NCBI RefSeq assembly: GCF_010093815.1
Contig: NW_022985557.1
Coordinates: forward strand, 124,001 to 188,000
Direction of reading: 5' to 3'
DNA: 64,000 bases
Source: Pseudovirgaria hyperparasitica
Lineage: Eukaryota > Ascomycota > Dothideomycetes > Acrospermales > Acrospermaceae
Shown: one piece after another, positions 1 to 10,439 of the stretch
How positions within the stretch are numbered: the first letter of the stretch is position 1
Layout: each line of letters begins with the position of its first letter
Position numbers and translations under genes: made by a program
Notes under the pieces: model-generated
What the model was told of the DNA's origin: nothing
The model's database searches: none
The model's input: the letters and a program-made list of their open reading frames with translations, nothing else

Positions 1-681
1 TACTGTATCTCTTAGTAATTTCATCGTAAGTAGGTTGATGAGCTGGTGTTGTGAATCCTGGCCTGTGCCTTGTGGAAGTTTTTCGTGAGGGACAGATGTT
101 TCCTCCAGTAATTTTCGAACGTCATGGGAAAGAGCTTGTAGAGTGTCATGGTTGGTATGGCCAATGTGTCTATCAATGTCAGATCATGGCGTTTGCGAGA
201 TGGAAGAAGTGTTTTACGAGTTGATCATGTGAAAAGCCAAGCTAAGGAGTAGTTGATATCGATGCAATCTCTCTCGACATTGTCGAAGATCGGGATCTTT
301 GGAGCGCTTGCGAACCGTCTTTTTGAGTGCGTCCAAAGAGTGTTTGACTGTTGGTCCGTCTTGACCAACGATGGTAGCAGCGTATTGTTCAAGCTCTACA
401 AGTGTTGTCGTACAACAAACTAATGTCTCTCCAGCACGGGACCATAGATCTCGGAGTTGAGGGTTTTCATGGTCTGGTGAGCATAGAGCTCGTTGTCGAT
501 CGAAGACTGATCTGATGGATTTACTGACATCGCCTAGTGTTTCTACTTCGGCCTGTAGAGTTATGAAGTCATTCTCAAGAGAGGCCACAGAATCTCGATA
601 ATTTTACAAGAATATGACAAGGCGTACGGAGATGTCAATGAGTCCGCCAGCTCCAGCAATAATGGAGAAGGGGTCTGCCAT
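1..681 (-). pseudogene. STAND/NLR-type protein, Helo-like N-terminal domain, 5' part, interrupted
   Basis: The minus strand opens with MADPFSIIAGAGG and continues through SKSIRSVFDRQRAL and GPTVKHSLDALKKTVRKRSKD. This is the pattern of the fungal N-terminal domain found on STAND/NLR signalling proteins (Helo-like family), which are thought to sense non-self and signal from the cytosol. The domain frame is interrupted once shortly after the start, so the copy looks damaged, or it has an unusual structure I cannot resolve. A GTAAAA donor near 213 and a TAG acceptor about 48 nt further on would join it to an open frame (about LQALSHDVRKLLEE) that continues off the left edge. Nucleotide-binding and repeat domains would lie outside the window. 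The family assignment is from memory of the domain pattern; whether the gene is expressed is unknown. Confidence 0.55.
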
Positions 682-1489
682 TGTTCAAAAGCCCGATGAA
701 GGTGCCATTGATGTAGCGATGGTGAACGATGTTGCAGCAGATGACAAGGCTGCAATATCGATCCCACCTTGTGATTGTTCTCACTGATGTCTGGACGGGT
801 CTGAAGGCTAGGCTATTCGAGTAAGCCATGGCAAAGCTGGATCTCATCAATGACAGCCAAGGCTGAGACTATGCCATGCTTTTTCATGGAGTGCACATAT
901 GCAGTGCTGCGGCATATAGCTTGATGTGGCTCGTCAACCTATCACTTACCCATCATACATTTCAGCTGCAAATATGATGATGTGTGAGCGAGAACACAGC
1001 GTATCAAGGGCTTCAAAAAAGCCTGGTAGGCCCTTCGTCGTCCATTGGAATATGCTGTGTGACATTGGCGCATTGCAAGCATTAAAGCGATCTGAAAAGG
1101 AATATGAACACATAGATGCGCGTCTCAGGAAACATCCATGGATTCCTGCCGCTCTTGCCAAGGCCGGAGCCATCTCCGATATTCCCTTCACCACTAAGAT
1201 ACAAGACAATTCCGTCCCGATCATCAAGTCTTGCTTCGACGAACGCAATGCATTAAGCACCTGGGGCCTTGCTGGCCCTCCTCTCACTGGCTAGCTGCAG
1301 ATGGTGCCGCAATGTAGGCATACGTCTGTAATAAATGTAATGCTTTTGCACGATGGAGGATGCCACTGACCCGAGTTCGAAGTCCACAACTCGGCCCATC
1401 ATAATACAAAAATCTGCGGGGCTCCTGGCCGGTACGGATCACACCAGCTTTACTCTCGGCTGAATGTGCCAGACAAGACAGGTACCAAA
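682..1489. other. intergenic, no supported gene
   Basis: Overlapping frames lie on both strands around 926-1294 (122 aa plus, 113 aa minus). Neither shows a domain I recognise, and they shadow each other. The stretch probably carries the upstream regions of the divergent STAND-like gene and P450 gene. Confidence 0.4.
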
Positions 1490-3230
1490 ATGCCACGTTT
1501 GATACTGGCTCTATGCGCTATGCTGTCGCTGTTTGCCTACAAACTCTGGCTAAAACGCAAGAAAGAAAAGGTTGGTTTGGCTGACCAGGCCAAAATTTGG
1601 TGTCACGAGGCTGGTAGCTTGAAGCTTCAGACCTCGTTTACAGTGATCATAATAGCTGACAGTTGTCAAGATTCGCCAGCGTTTTTCAAGAGACAATGGC
1701 TGTCAGCCTCTCCGAGATTGGGATTCGCATTGGCCCCTGGGCCTTGACCTCTTACTTAAAGCCTTTCGATACGCTCGCTCACATCAAATCCTTCAGTTCT
1801 TCCTCTCCGTATTGAAGAAATCTGGAACTACATGTCAGCAGAGTTTGCTGGGAGCGACTGGCGTTTTGACCATAGATCCAGAGAATATTGAGGCTATTCT
1901 TTCTACAAAGTTTGAGGATTTCGGTATGGGACTGCGAGCACCGACGTTCTACCCACTGCTTGGTTCCGGTATTTTCACCCAGGACGGTGTAGAGTGGCAG
2001 CATTCGCGAAACCTATTGCGGCCGCAGTTTATGAACAATCGCTTCCAGAACTTCGAGCATATCAAGGAGTGTGTGGAAAATCTGCTCAAACATGTACCCG
2101 ACTCAGGGGTGGTTGATCTTCAACCTCTTTTTTTCCGCTTCACATTCGACACCACCATGTTCCTACTCTTCGGCAAGGCCATCTCATCATTAGACTCAAC
2201 GGAAATCGCGAACAAAGAGTCAAGGTTCGCACATGGTTTTGTCGTTGGCCAGGATTATCTTGCACATCGCGGCCGCCTCGGTGAGTTCTACTGGGTGCTG
2301 AACGACCGGACATTTCGCGATGCGTGTAAAACATGCCATCAATTCGTCGATGAAGCAATACAATCTGCCATTAATGACGCCACTAGCAGCACCCAGTCAG
2401 ATGGAGCAGTAAAGTCCGATATTGATGACCATCGAGGTGTGAGCAAGAAAGAGTATATATTCATCCACGCACTTTTACGAGAAACACAGGACCGCAAGGC
2501 GCTACGTGACCAATGCCTCAACATCCTCCTGGCCGGGCGTGACACGACGGCCTGTTGTCTCATATGGACCTTTCGCCTGCTCGCTCGTCATCCCAATGTC
2601 CTTGCACGGTTGAGAGACGAGATCAAAGCAATAACAGGCTTAGGGCCCACCGCCGAAACACCGACACGGGCGCACATCAAACGTATACCCTATCTCGACC
2701 TGGTTCTAAAAGAAGTACTGCGGTTATACCCCTCTGTACCAGTCAACTCACGTACCGCCCAGTGTGATACCGTCCTACCAGTTGGAGGTGGCCACGACGG
2801 GAGGGGTCCAATTCTTGTACGTGAGGGGGAAGCAGTGGGATATTGCGTGTATGCCATGCATAGAAGGAGAGATATTTACGGCCCGGATGCAGATGAGTTT
2901 CGACCCGAGAGATGGGAGGGACATGAGTTAAGCGAAGTTGGTTGGGGCTATTTACCTTTCAACAAGGGCCCCCGAGTATGTCTTGGTCGTAAGTCACTAG
3001 CCTTCGATGAAGCTTGCCCTTTCACGCATATACTGACCGTGTATTCACCACCAGAGGATTTTGCTTTATTGGAAGCGGGATTTGCCATCATCCGGATCAT
3101 TCAGTCGTATCCTGAGTTTACAGTGCCGGCAGATGAAAAAGAATTTAAGCTTGGTGATGAAGGACAGCACCTAACATTGGTGGTATATCCTGAAAAGGGG
3201 TGTCGCATAGTCTTACCACCACAAAGATGA
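1490..3230 (+). CDS. cytochrome P450, CYP52-like (alkane/fatty-acid hydroxylase type)
   Basis: Splice model: exons 1490-1570, 1680-2988 and 3055-3230, giving 521 aa, the usual CYP52 length. Residues 1-27 form a membrane anchor with a basic end (LWLKRKKEK). The body carries the I-helix AGRDTT (about 312-317), K-helix ExxR (372-375), PERW (436-439) and the haem loop FNKGPRVCLG with the cysteine ligand at about 461. The family oxidises terminal carbons of alkanes or fatty acids at the ER with a P450 reductase. The second intron (66 nt, GTAAGT donor, CACCAG acceptor) has no stop and keeps the frame, so a naive reading gives a longer protein; removing it restores CLGQDFALLEAG, the expected helix-L sequence. 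A methyltransferase follows on the same strand after 261 bp. The substrate cannot be read from sequence. Confidence 0.85.
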
Positions 3231-3491
3231 ATAAATGCATTAAATTCTGACTACCCATCACATAAGTGGTATATTCGCAGCCAAGAGAAACGTCATGCAC
3301 ATCATTGCCGAATGGGTCACCACGTGCTTTCCAAAACAATGGGACCAGGACAGCTTCAATGTAATCACCTACCCCGCCTCCTCATTCAATGACGATATGA
3401 AGCTCTTGTGGTATCTTTGCACTCTCAACATCCAATAAGCTACTTCGAAAATCTACATACCAGAATCTCTGACTCCTCTCATACTCCTGAA

Positions 3492-4130
3492 ATGACGACA
3501 ACAAACACCGCTGGAAACCCACACCTAACCCGTGCCTATGCCGTCACCTCGCCAGAAGAAAACAAAGCTCTTTACGAAGATTGGGCCGCCACATACAACG
3601 CCGACGTACTCGACGCCTCACAAGAATATGTCGCGCCCGCCCTCGCCGTGCAAGCCGTGGTATCCGCAGGCGGCAACACAGCAGGCACGATCCTCGACGC
3701 CGGCTGCGGCACCGGCTTCGTTGGCATCGCGCTCTCGCAAGCCGGCGCAAAAACCATCGACGGCCTGGATCTCTCGCCCAGCATGCTGAAGATCGCACGG
3801 GAACTGGGCGTGTACAGGGCCTTGGACACGGCAGATCTGAGTAAGAAGATTGAGAAGGAGAGTCATGCGTATGATGTGGTCACGTGCGTGGGCACGCTGA
3901 CGCATGGTCATGTTGGTCCAGACCCGGCGCTGAAGGAGTTTGTGAGAGTGGCGAAGAAAGGGGGTGTGGTAGTTGCGACTGTGCTGGACGATATTTGGGT
4001 TTCGGGTGGGTATAAAAAGGAGGTGGAGAGATTGGCAGAGAGGGAGGTCGAGGTAGTAGGGACGGAGAAGGTGGATTATCGGAAGGGGGCGAATGTGAGT
4101 TGTCGGATGGTGGTGATGAAGAAGAGGTGA
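3492..4130 (+). CDS. class I SAM-dependent methyltransferase, small (METTL27/WBSCR27-like)
   Basis: Single exon of 212 aa. The ATG at 3492 (MTTTNTAGNPH) is preferred because the upstream in-frame extension has no ATG start and looks non-coding. The sequence has the Rossmann motif I LDAGCGTGF (about 68-76), the acidic motif II LDLSPSML, and motif IV region YDVVTCVGTLTHGHVGPD, typical of Methyltransf_11/25 proteins. The family transfers a methyl group from S-adenosylmethionine, and the acceptor is unknown for this branch. The EENKALYEDWAATYN start resembles the small METTL27 group. It lies just downstream of the P450 on the same strand, but two genes are not enough to call a metabolite cluster. 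The codons are GC-rich in the first half and purine-rich in the second. Confidence 0.8.
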   Translation: MTTTNTAGNPHLTRAYAVTSPEENKALYEDWAATYNADVLDASQEYVAPALAVQAVVSAGGNTAGTILDAGCGTGFVGIALSQAGAKTIDGLDLSPSMLKIARELGVYRALDTADLSKKIEKESHAYDVVTCVGTLTHGHVGPDPALKEFVRVAKKGGVVVATVLDDIWVSGGYKKEVERLAEREVEVVGTEKVDYRKGANVSCRMVVMKKR

Positions 4131-4584
4131 TGGATGCGTGTAGTACAGGTCAATAAAGCGGTAATGAGCGATTTGCGAGTTCATATCACTCTCTCCTCCT
4201 ATTCACCCTCTCACCCACCCGCTAAGCCCGATGATTTTCTCGGCCATAAGTATCGTGCCCAGTATAATTACAATTGAACTGCACTCAGATACTCGTTCAC
4301 GTGAGACATCTTAGTATGACTTAGTCCACGATCTATGAAACGTTCTTATAGTGAATGCCAGTGTACGTCGAGTTCGCCGTACGTAGATGTCTGCAAGACG
4401 ATCAATGTATGACATAACGATGTGCGAATCCCGCGCTAGAGCGAGTACTGATACACTGAGCTGACAGATACGTATCCTGGAACTTCTAAGCTTCGGATTC
4501 TTACACTTCGTTGCCTCTTTTCCACCTTCCTGCTTGCCTCTTTAAAATACCCAACCCACGAGGATGTCGTGATTGCTTACAAAA
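4131..4584. other. intergenic between convergent genes
   Basis: 3' flanks of the methyltransferase and ATG22. I see no RNA gene, repeat or ORF worth calling. Confidence 0.5.
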
Positions 4585-6457
4585 TCAGGAGTCTTCCTCG
4601 CTTGCGAGGAGCTCTTCTCTCTCCTCTACGTTGGTTCTAGTATCGTACGTCCCGAGTGATGCGTGAGTAGTCCCACTCATAATCTTAGCCATAGCAAGTC
4701 CCTCCTCTCTGCCCTTCCCTTCATCAATCCACCAAATGAATGGTGCAGGCACCGCAATGAAAAGCGCAATAAAGAAGAAGCCCCCTCTCAAGCTTCCTGT
4801 TGCATCAGCAATCCGTCCTACCACTGCGGGTCCAATTATGGAACTCCCTTTATCTGTGAATGCATACAACGCGTAGAAGGCCGCCTCATGCCCCGGGGGT
4901 ATGAGGTTCCCATAGAACGAGCGACAGTAGGCTGAAAACCCACCGAATGCAATCCCATGTATACTCGCCATCATATATAGCTCCATTGCAGATTGAACGC
5001 CACCAATACCGATGATATGGACAAACGGCAGATAGCCAAGGATGCCGTTGATCGGGATGACTAGAAACAGGACTATAGCAGCAAGTATAACAGTCTTTGA
5101 CTGCAGATTATAGCGAAGTTGGAACCTAGGCCACATTAAAGCCCCCAGAACACCAGATCCTGTTGCAATGAGTGCGATTGTAGCGACGCCGGCCGGACTC
5201 ATACCAAGTTCAGTCTTGCCGAAGAGCACAGCAGTGTCTGCCATTGTAGCGAGTGCATCTGATAGGAACACCCATGCTGCAAGAAACTTGAGCATCTGAC
5301 GCAGTTTGCATGCCACTTTGATCGTCTCCCAGGTAGATTTCCACGAGAATATGATGTATGCAAGCCAAGAGAATCTTTTCGCACGCAACAGGGTAGGAGG
5401 AAGTGGAGGCCCAGGTCGGGGCCGCAACCAGCGGAAGGAGAGTACGCTGAATAGAAGCCACCATACGCCGATTGCGAACAACAGGACACCTAGGGGAGCT
5501 GTAGACACGTTCGGGGAAAGCCGTAACATAGCAACCAGTACAAGGAATCCGATGCTCAGGATCTGGAAGAGAAGGGCAGCAGAGTATCCAATACCATACC
5601 CACGAGCACTAATCTGCGTTGATACTTTCAAATCAGACAGTTCCTTTGTCCTTGCAGGCTGATACTCATTCAGCTCGTCGATGAATTGCGACGAGACACC
5701 AGCATTGTTCTGTGCATCCTCCAACGTTGCCAAAGGTATCGCCAAATCATCATCCAAACCATCATTGATCCGCGATGTTCTGCTCTCACGTGGATGATGC
5801 TTCGCATATACAGGCAAGTATGCGTTCAACAATACAAAGCTTGAGCCCAAGCACGTGACGCTCACGACAATGAGCAGCGGCGCCAGGAGGTAGAAAGCGC
5901 GTGAAACGAATACTAGAGAACTGCAGCAAATAGAGCCGGTGAATGCGAGTGCTGTGAGAAGCTTCTTTCTGTTGTTCCCTATGTGAAACGTCAGCACCAA
6001 TATTTACGGTCAGGCTGTCATGAAGCTGGAGGAAAACCAAACCACACGTACCGTAATCTGCCAACGCACTGCTCGATACCAGAACCACTACCTGCACCAG
6101 AACTGCAAGCGAGAAGGTATACAACACGAAACTTGACGTGGTAATTTCGAAGCCGAATGGCGATATAACGCATTGCTCGTCTCTGCCAGAATCATCTCTC
6201 GTACCTAACCTGACTCTACCCGAATCACCACGAGGCTCAACACAGGACACGCCATGATCTGATCGCAAGACGCCATTTTCTCTTGCGAGGGACTCTAAGA
6301 AGACTGGTAAGAACGAGCCGACGCCACAGATCACAAATACTTCTGCAGCCGCGCTGTACGCGTACCAACCGCGAAGCTCAAGCGAGGTTGTCGGGCGTGT
6401 ATCTTCACCCTCATAGCGGGCAGTGTGAATCTCGTGCTGAAGAGGTAATTCGGTCAT
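4585..6457 (-). CDS. ATG22: vacuolar amino-acid efflux protein Atg22 (MFS family)
   Basis: Two exons on the minus strand, 6457-6052 and 5978-4585, separated by a 73-nt intron (GTACGT donor, CATAG acceptor). The protein is 599 aa. The join restores the fungal pattern ADYG-NNRKKLL. About twelve hydrophobic helices are visible, starting with ELRGWYAYSAAAEVF and including a loop rich in acidic and polar residues about 190-260. The C-terminus ends in an acidic EEREELLASEEDS tail. Atg22 exports leucine and other amino acids from the vacuole after autophagic bodies are broken down. The upstream region is short, with no obvious motif. The length fits the family (about 500-620 aa). Assignment to Atg22 rather than another MFS group rests on the N-terminal GWYxYSxxxEVF signature and overall layout. 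Confidence 0.9.
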
Positions 6458-6857
6458 GCCATCAGTGGAGATGAAGACGATGGAAGATGCGGTGGTCGAG
6501 GCCCTGGGCGCGAGGTTGAGGTTGAGCCTGAGCCTTGGGTCTGAGCCTGCTCACACGCCAAGCCACGATACGCGCATGTGGGATGCACGTTTTGGGCAGA
6601 TTTGTCCGTACATTGCTAAAACACTGCGTCTGATAAAGAAAGCTGTACAGCACTAGCAAAGCTAGGAAGGCTTGGAACACATAAGTGAGGACGTGTCGAT
6701 GCAGAATGCACTTCTTGTATATAATAGTACCTAACCCGTTGCCGCGCTGAGCCAGCCAGCTGACCTCAGAACCACCAGGATTCTCACCCAGGAGCCCCTA
6801 ACTGCACTTTCGTGATGTCCACATGTGTGTTTTCGTGCCATCATCTTATCGTTAATA
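6458..6857. other. intergenic, nothing recognised
   Basis: Region between the start of ATG22 and the 3' end of the PAQR gene. It has short frames only, and no tRNA or repeat is visible. Confidence 0.5.
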
Positions 6858-7835
6858 TCATATTTCCAGCTGCGCCTGTCCTGTATATCCCAGATTTGCT
6901 CGCCAGGTGTTCCACACGCCATACAAATGTACCACAGCACCAATCACTACACAAACGTGGAAGATTTGATGCGAGGAGCCGATGATGTCAAATTTCCCTT
7001 TCGTACTCAAGCTTTCCGGGATACGTGTGGCAAAGAAGAATGCGCCAATGCCATAGGCTACACCCTCTGTTAACCAATACTGCATGCCAGAATACAGTAA
7101 CGCTTCTTCGAGCCCGTACGCAATGACACCATGGAAGATAGGGGCTAGGCCAGAAAGCGCGGTGAGTACGAAGACTAGGGTGCGGATACCTCGCCATGCT
7201 TGTCCTTGCAGCTTGGGGTGCAAGGTGAGTACGCAAGCAACCGTGCTTAGGGTGGTGATCATCGCCCAGTACAGCTTTTGGATGTTTGGATGGCGATAGA
7301 ACCCGACGTAAATACCAGAAATAAAGCTCGACTGAATGAGGATCAGGATACCAAGATAGTCGACTTTCAAGCTAGTCTCCGAGATCCACTGACTGTGGTT
7401 GATGAGCGTATGGTAGGAGCTCGATAGCAGAGCAGTTGTGAGAGCAGCGAAGAGATTGAGGTTGAAAATGATGCGATCAATGGGTGAAGCTTCGGGAAAG
7501 TAGTTGTTGATGAGCGTCTGGAGTTGCCAGAATATACAGACAATAACGATTGCTGGAATCAGATGGGTCAAGATGTTGAGTGTTTGGTTATGCATGATGA
7601 AGATTGACGACGAGAGGCAGGCTTTGAATGAATTGGAAACTGGGCGATAGCCGCGCTTGATGTACGGGTTGTCTTGATACCATGGTGGTATGTCTTCGTA
7701 TTTCAGCAAAGGCAGGGGTGCCTCAACTGCCTTATCATTGGCAGAGTCCTGTTTGTGCTCTAGATTCTTGATCGTGGCATCAGTAGGTTCCTGATAAGTT
7801 TTTGCATGCGATCTTCGTGTAGCTGTCGAGCTCAT
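6858..7835 (-). CDS. PAQR / haemolysin-III (Izh-like) seven-helix membrane protein
   Basis: Single exon of 325 aa with a hydrophilic N-terminus (about 1-70), then seven hydrophobic segments. The conserved pre-helix PPWYQDNPYIKRGYRP and NILTHL are present. So are the three family histidines likely to bind zinc: H142 in SSSYHTLINHS, then H289 and H293 in SSHQIFH. The family contains adiponectin/progestin receptors in animals and Izh proteins in yeast, which affect zinc and sterol/ceramide signalling and are proposed ceramidase-like hydrolases. The ATG (MSSTATRRSH) is the first in frame. No intron is needed. The specific ligand or role cannot be inferred from the sequence. Confidence 0.9.
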   Translation of the reverse strand: MSSTATRRSHAKTYQEPTDATIKNLEHKQDSANDKAVEAPLPLLKYEDIPPWYQDNPYIKRGYRPVSNSFKACLSSSIFIMHNQTLNILTHLIPAIVIVCIFWQLQTLINNYFPEASPIDRIIFNLNLFAALTTALLSSSYHTLINHSQWISETSLKVDYLGILILIQSSFISGIYVGFYRHPNIQKLYWAMITTLSTVACVLTLHPKLQGQAWRGIRTLVFVLTALSGLAPIFHGVIAYGLEEALLYSGMQYWLTEGVAYGIGAFFFATRIPESLSTKGKFDIIGSSHQIFHVCVVIGAVVHLYGVWNTWRANLGYTGQAQLEI

Positions 7836-8814
7836 ATTTGCACGGGTGCGTATATATTTTCAGTGAATCTGCGGGTCAGATGTCCAATTCCGAAAGACGA
7901 ACATGAGCATAAAAAGAGCTCAAATGGACAGCGAGTGAAATATGGGTGACGGGACACGAAGAAAGAAAGGGGTGAATGAAGATGTAGTCGGGCGCTAGGC
8001 AGAGGTTTCGAGCGCATCTTGTTGGCGCGCGCGGGGCCGGACAAAGCTATTAGGGCGCAGAATGGCAGCGGCAGCTCAGATTATCATTATTAATGAAGCC
8101 GCCGGAGTGATCCTGGATGAATTAATGTTGGGATCCTGTCAATGGAAAGCGCATATTGTGGTGCGTTCCTGGAGTCTTCTTTTTGCTGCTGGCCAGCAAA
8201 TCTGTGCATGCCGGTGGGTGTTTTGCAATGGCATCACTAACCCACGGCCGGACGCCCTTCAACCTACGATATCCTTGTCAACGAGAAGATAATGATAAAC
8301 GAAGTTGCCAAAACCCTATTCGTCGATGGTTCCACAGTGCATGTGATCGAAGTAATGCACGTGGCTCCATCAGATCGATTATTAGGTGGCATTCCCTTGC
8401 ATCCCTGGACGTCGTCTTGGACGGCCTCGGGTGGCCAATCTCGGCGTGAAAATGTCCGCCTCAACACCAACACTAGTACATCACCAGAATCATCTTCGTC
8501 AGTAATGATGAAGGGAGCACTCTTTGCCAGACGTCGAAACAAGCAGTCTTTAGCCTCCCAGCGGAACAACACCGGGCCTAAGGTCACATGATGGCGCGTT
8601 GCTGTGCGGCAGCCCATTCCAAGTTCCAGGCGCGTCCGCGGGACCGCAAGGATGTAGTGAGGTCATCATCACTGCATCGCCCACTGAAATCCCTCACAAA
8701 CAACAACACCAAACACCGACACCACCGTTTGCGCAACAATTGATTGATCGGTCTTCCTGTTCATACAGTACTTTGTATCAACTGTATTACATCCGCACTT
8801 CATAATTGCGCAAG
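7836..8814. other. divergent intergenic region
   Basis: About 1 kb separates two divergently transcribed genes and probably holds both promoters. Several short frames overlap on both strands around 8060-8600 with no family features. I see no repeat. Confidence 0.45.
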
Positions 8815-9403
8815 ATGGTCTCCTCGAAGGGAAAACCTACCGATCCGAAGCTCCGCGAAAAGGTTAAAGAAGGCACGTGATCCACTCATACATTTCTCAG
8901 CCCAATCGCACGAATCGCGACTAACAGAGACCTCCACAGAGATCAAGAACAAGCCCAACAAGGACGGCGGCGGCAAGGGCCAATGGTCCGCATGGAAAGC
9001 CACGCAGCTCAGCAAGGAATACGAAAAACAGTATGTAGACTTTCTCGTATTGCGCCAGAACCTCTATTCTTCTATGCTAACAGTCTCCAGAGGCGGCTCT
9101 TACGAGAACGAGTCCGGCTCCAAGAATGAGCCGAAAAAGGGCGCCCCAGAACCCAAGCCTGAGGCCAAGAAGAAGGATGAGACCGCCAAGACGGACGCCA
9201 ACAGCTCCAAGAAGGATGCTGGCGAGAAGAAGGCCAACAGCTCTAAGAAGGTCGACGCCCCTAAGAAGGAAACCAAGGCTAAGAGTGCACCAAAGAAGAA
9301 AGCGGAACCTAGAGAGGGCACAAGGAAGAGTGCACGGCAAAGTGAGAAGAGGGGTGCGGAGGACGAGGCAGATGGTGGGGAGAATAAGAAGAGTAAGAAA
9401 TAG
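8815..9403 (+). CDS. conserved lysine-rich fungal protein, probably nuclear, function unknown
   Basis: Three exons: 8815-8872, 8940-9030 and 9091-9403, giving 153 aa. The first intron appears to be a GC-AG intron (AAG|GCACGT donor, CTAAC branch, CACAG acceptor); it is the only join I found that gives the continuous MVSSKGKPTDPKLREKVKEE start followed by IKNKPNKDGGGKGQW. The second intron is ordinary (GTATGT). The N-terminal 60 residues, with GQWSAWKATQLSKEYEKQGG and YENESGSKNEP, form a compact motif I believe is shared among filamentous fungi. The rest is Lys/Ala/Glu-rich and low-complexity, ending in a basic KKSKK tail that could be a nuclear signal. No enzymatic motif is visible. A chromatin or nucleolar role is a guess from composition only. 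Confidence 0.75.
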
Positions 9404-9754
9404 ATATATGGGGACTAGGCACGGTCGGGGGCTTTGGAGTTTGTGGAGCGTTGGCTAGGGCTTTAGATACCCGGATAGGTGCACTAGGATTAATACCATA
9501 GGATATGTAATTATTGGATGGGTGTTAATTAGCGGGCACGATGTTCATAGAAAGCGTGTGCTCGTTTTGTGCAGTCATGATAGCATTTTAAATTCCTATA
9601 AGCCAAGAAGCACCGAGCGTCCCCGGTGGCAGGCAAAGGAAACCGTACAAGGAGTGTGTCTGTCGAGCCCAAGTCTTCATATTCCTCCCCTTAACCTCCA
9701 CCACATGACCTTATGGCAGTAAGGCTAGCAGGCCATCATCACCATTGGTCAGGC
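9404..9754. other. intergenic between convergent genes
   Basis: 3' flanks of the lysine-rich gene and the secreted Thr-rich gene. Nothing recognised. Confidence 0.5.
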
Positions 9755-10439
9755 CTATTCCTTGTAATACCCACCCTTGGTCGTGCAATCGACCTTCGAG
9801 CTGGTATATGGCTTGGTAACAGTCACGTAAGATGTGGTCGGGTAGAGAGAAGTGGTCTTGGACGTGCTAACGATCACAGTGGGCACCTTGGTGACAATCG
9901 TGGAGTGCTCAGTCTTGACGGTACTGTGGATTTGTTAGTGATATACTCTTCTCAAAGGAACGACTTTATTTACGTGTGAGGCTTGGTCACGGTCTCGACG
10001 TACGTGTCGTATTTGGTACCAACGGATGTAGTGGTGATTGTAATTGTTTTGGCTAACAGATGTTAGCAAATATCCAAGCATGCGCGTAGTTCAACTAACT
10101 GTAGGGTTCGGCCTTAGTCTTTGTGTAGAGGTTCGTGGTGTAGTCGACAGTGGTGTGAGGCTTATCGACAACTGAAGTCTTTGTTACGTAGCCAGTGGTG
10201 GTGACCGGGACATAAACTGTCTTAGTGGATTCGATTACGGTCTTTGAAGTCTCGACCTTGCTGGTCACGTAGAATTTGGTGGCGCATGTGGTATACGCTG
10301 GAGGTGGAGGTGGTGTATAAGCAGGCGAGGCAGCGACAACGGTACTGTTAATTGTTAGAGAGCTGGTTGGTTGATCAATCGTAGATGGCGTAAAAGCCTA
10401 CAGATAGGCCACAAAGGCGACGAGGCTAGTGTAAAGCAT
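9755..10439 (-). CDS. small secreted threonine-rich protein
   Basis: Four exons on the minus strand: 10439-10402, 10344-10100, 10052-9974 and 9923-9755. The introns are 57, 47 and 50 nt, each GT...AG with plausible branch sites, and the total is 176 aa. No single exon is long enough to stand out, but together they give one open frame. Residues 1-19 look like a signal peptide (MLYTSLVAFVAYLTVVAAS), followed by PAYTPPPPPAYTTC. The mature part is about one-third Thr/Ser, with VTxT spacing and three related cores, VDKPHTT, VTKPHTT and VTKPYTS, suggesting internal duplication. Two or three cysteines are present (TTCATKF, VDCTTKGG). Such proteins are usually extensively O-mannosylated wall or extracellular proteins; the role here is unknown. 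Signal-peptide and splice calls are by eye. Confidence 0.7.

Noticed and set aside
926-1294. 122-aa plus-strand frame and 113-aa minus-strand frame overlapping each other
   Set aside because: No recognisable domain, no splice partners and mutual overlap. Some segments look protein-like, but not enough to call a gene.
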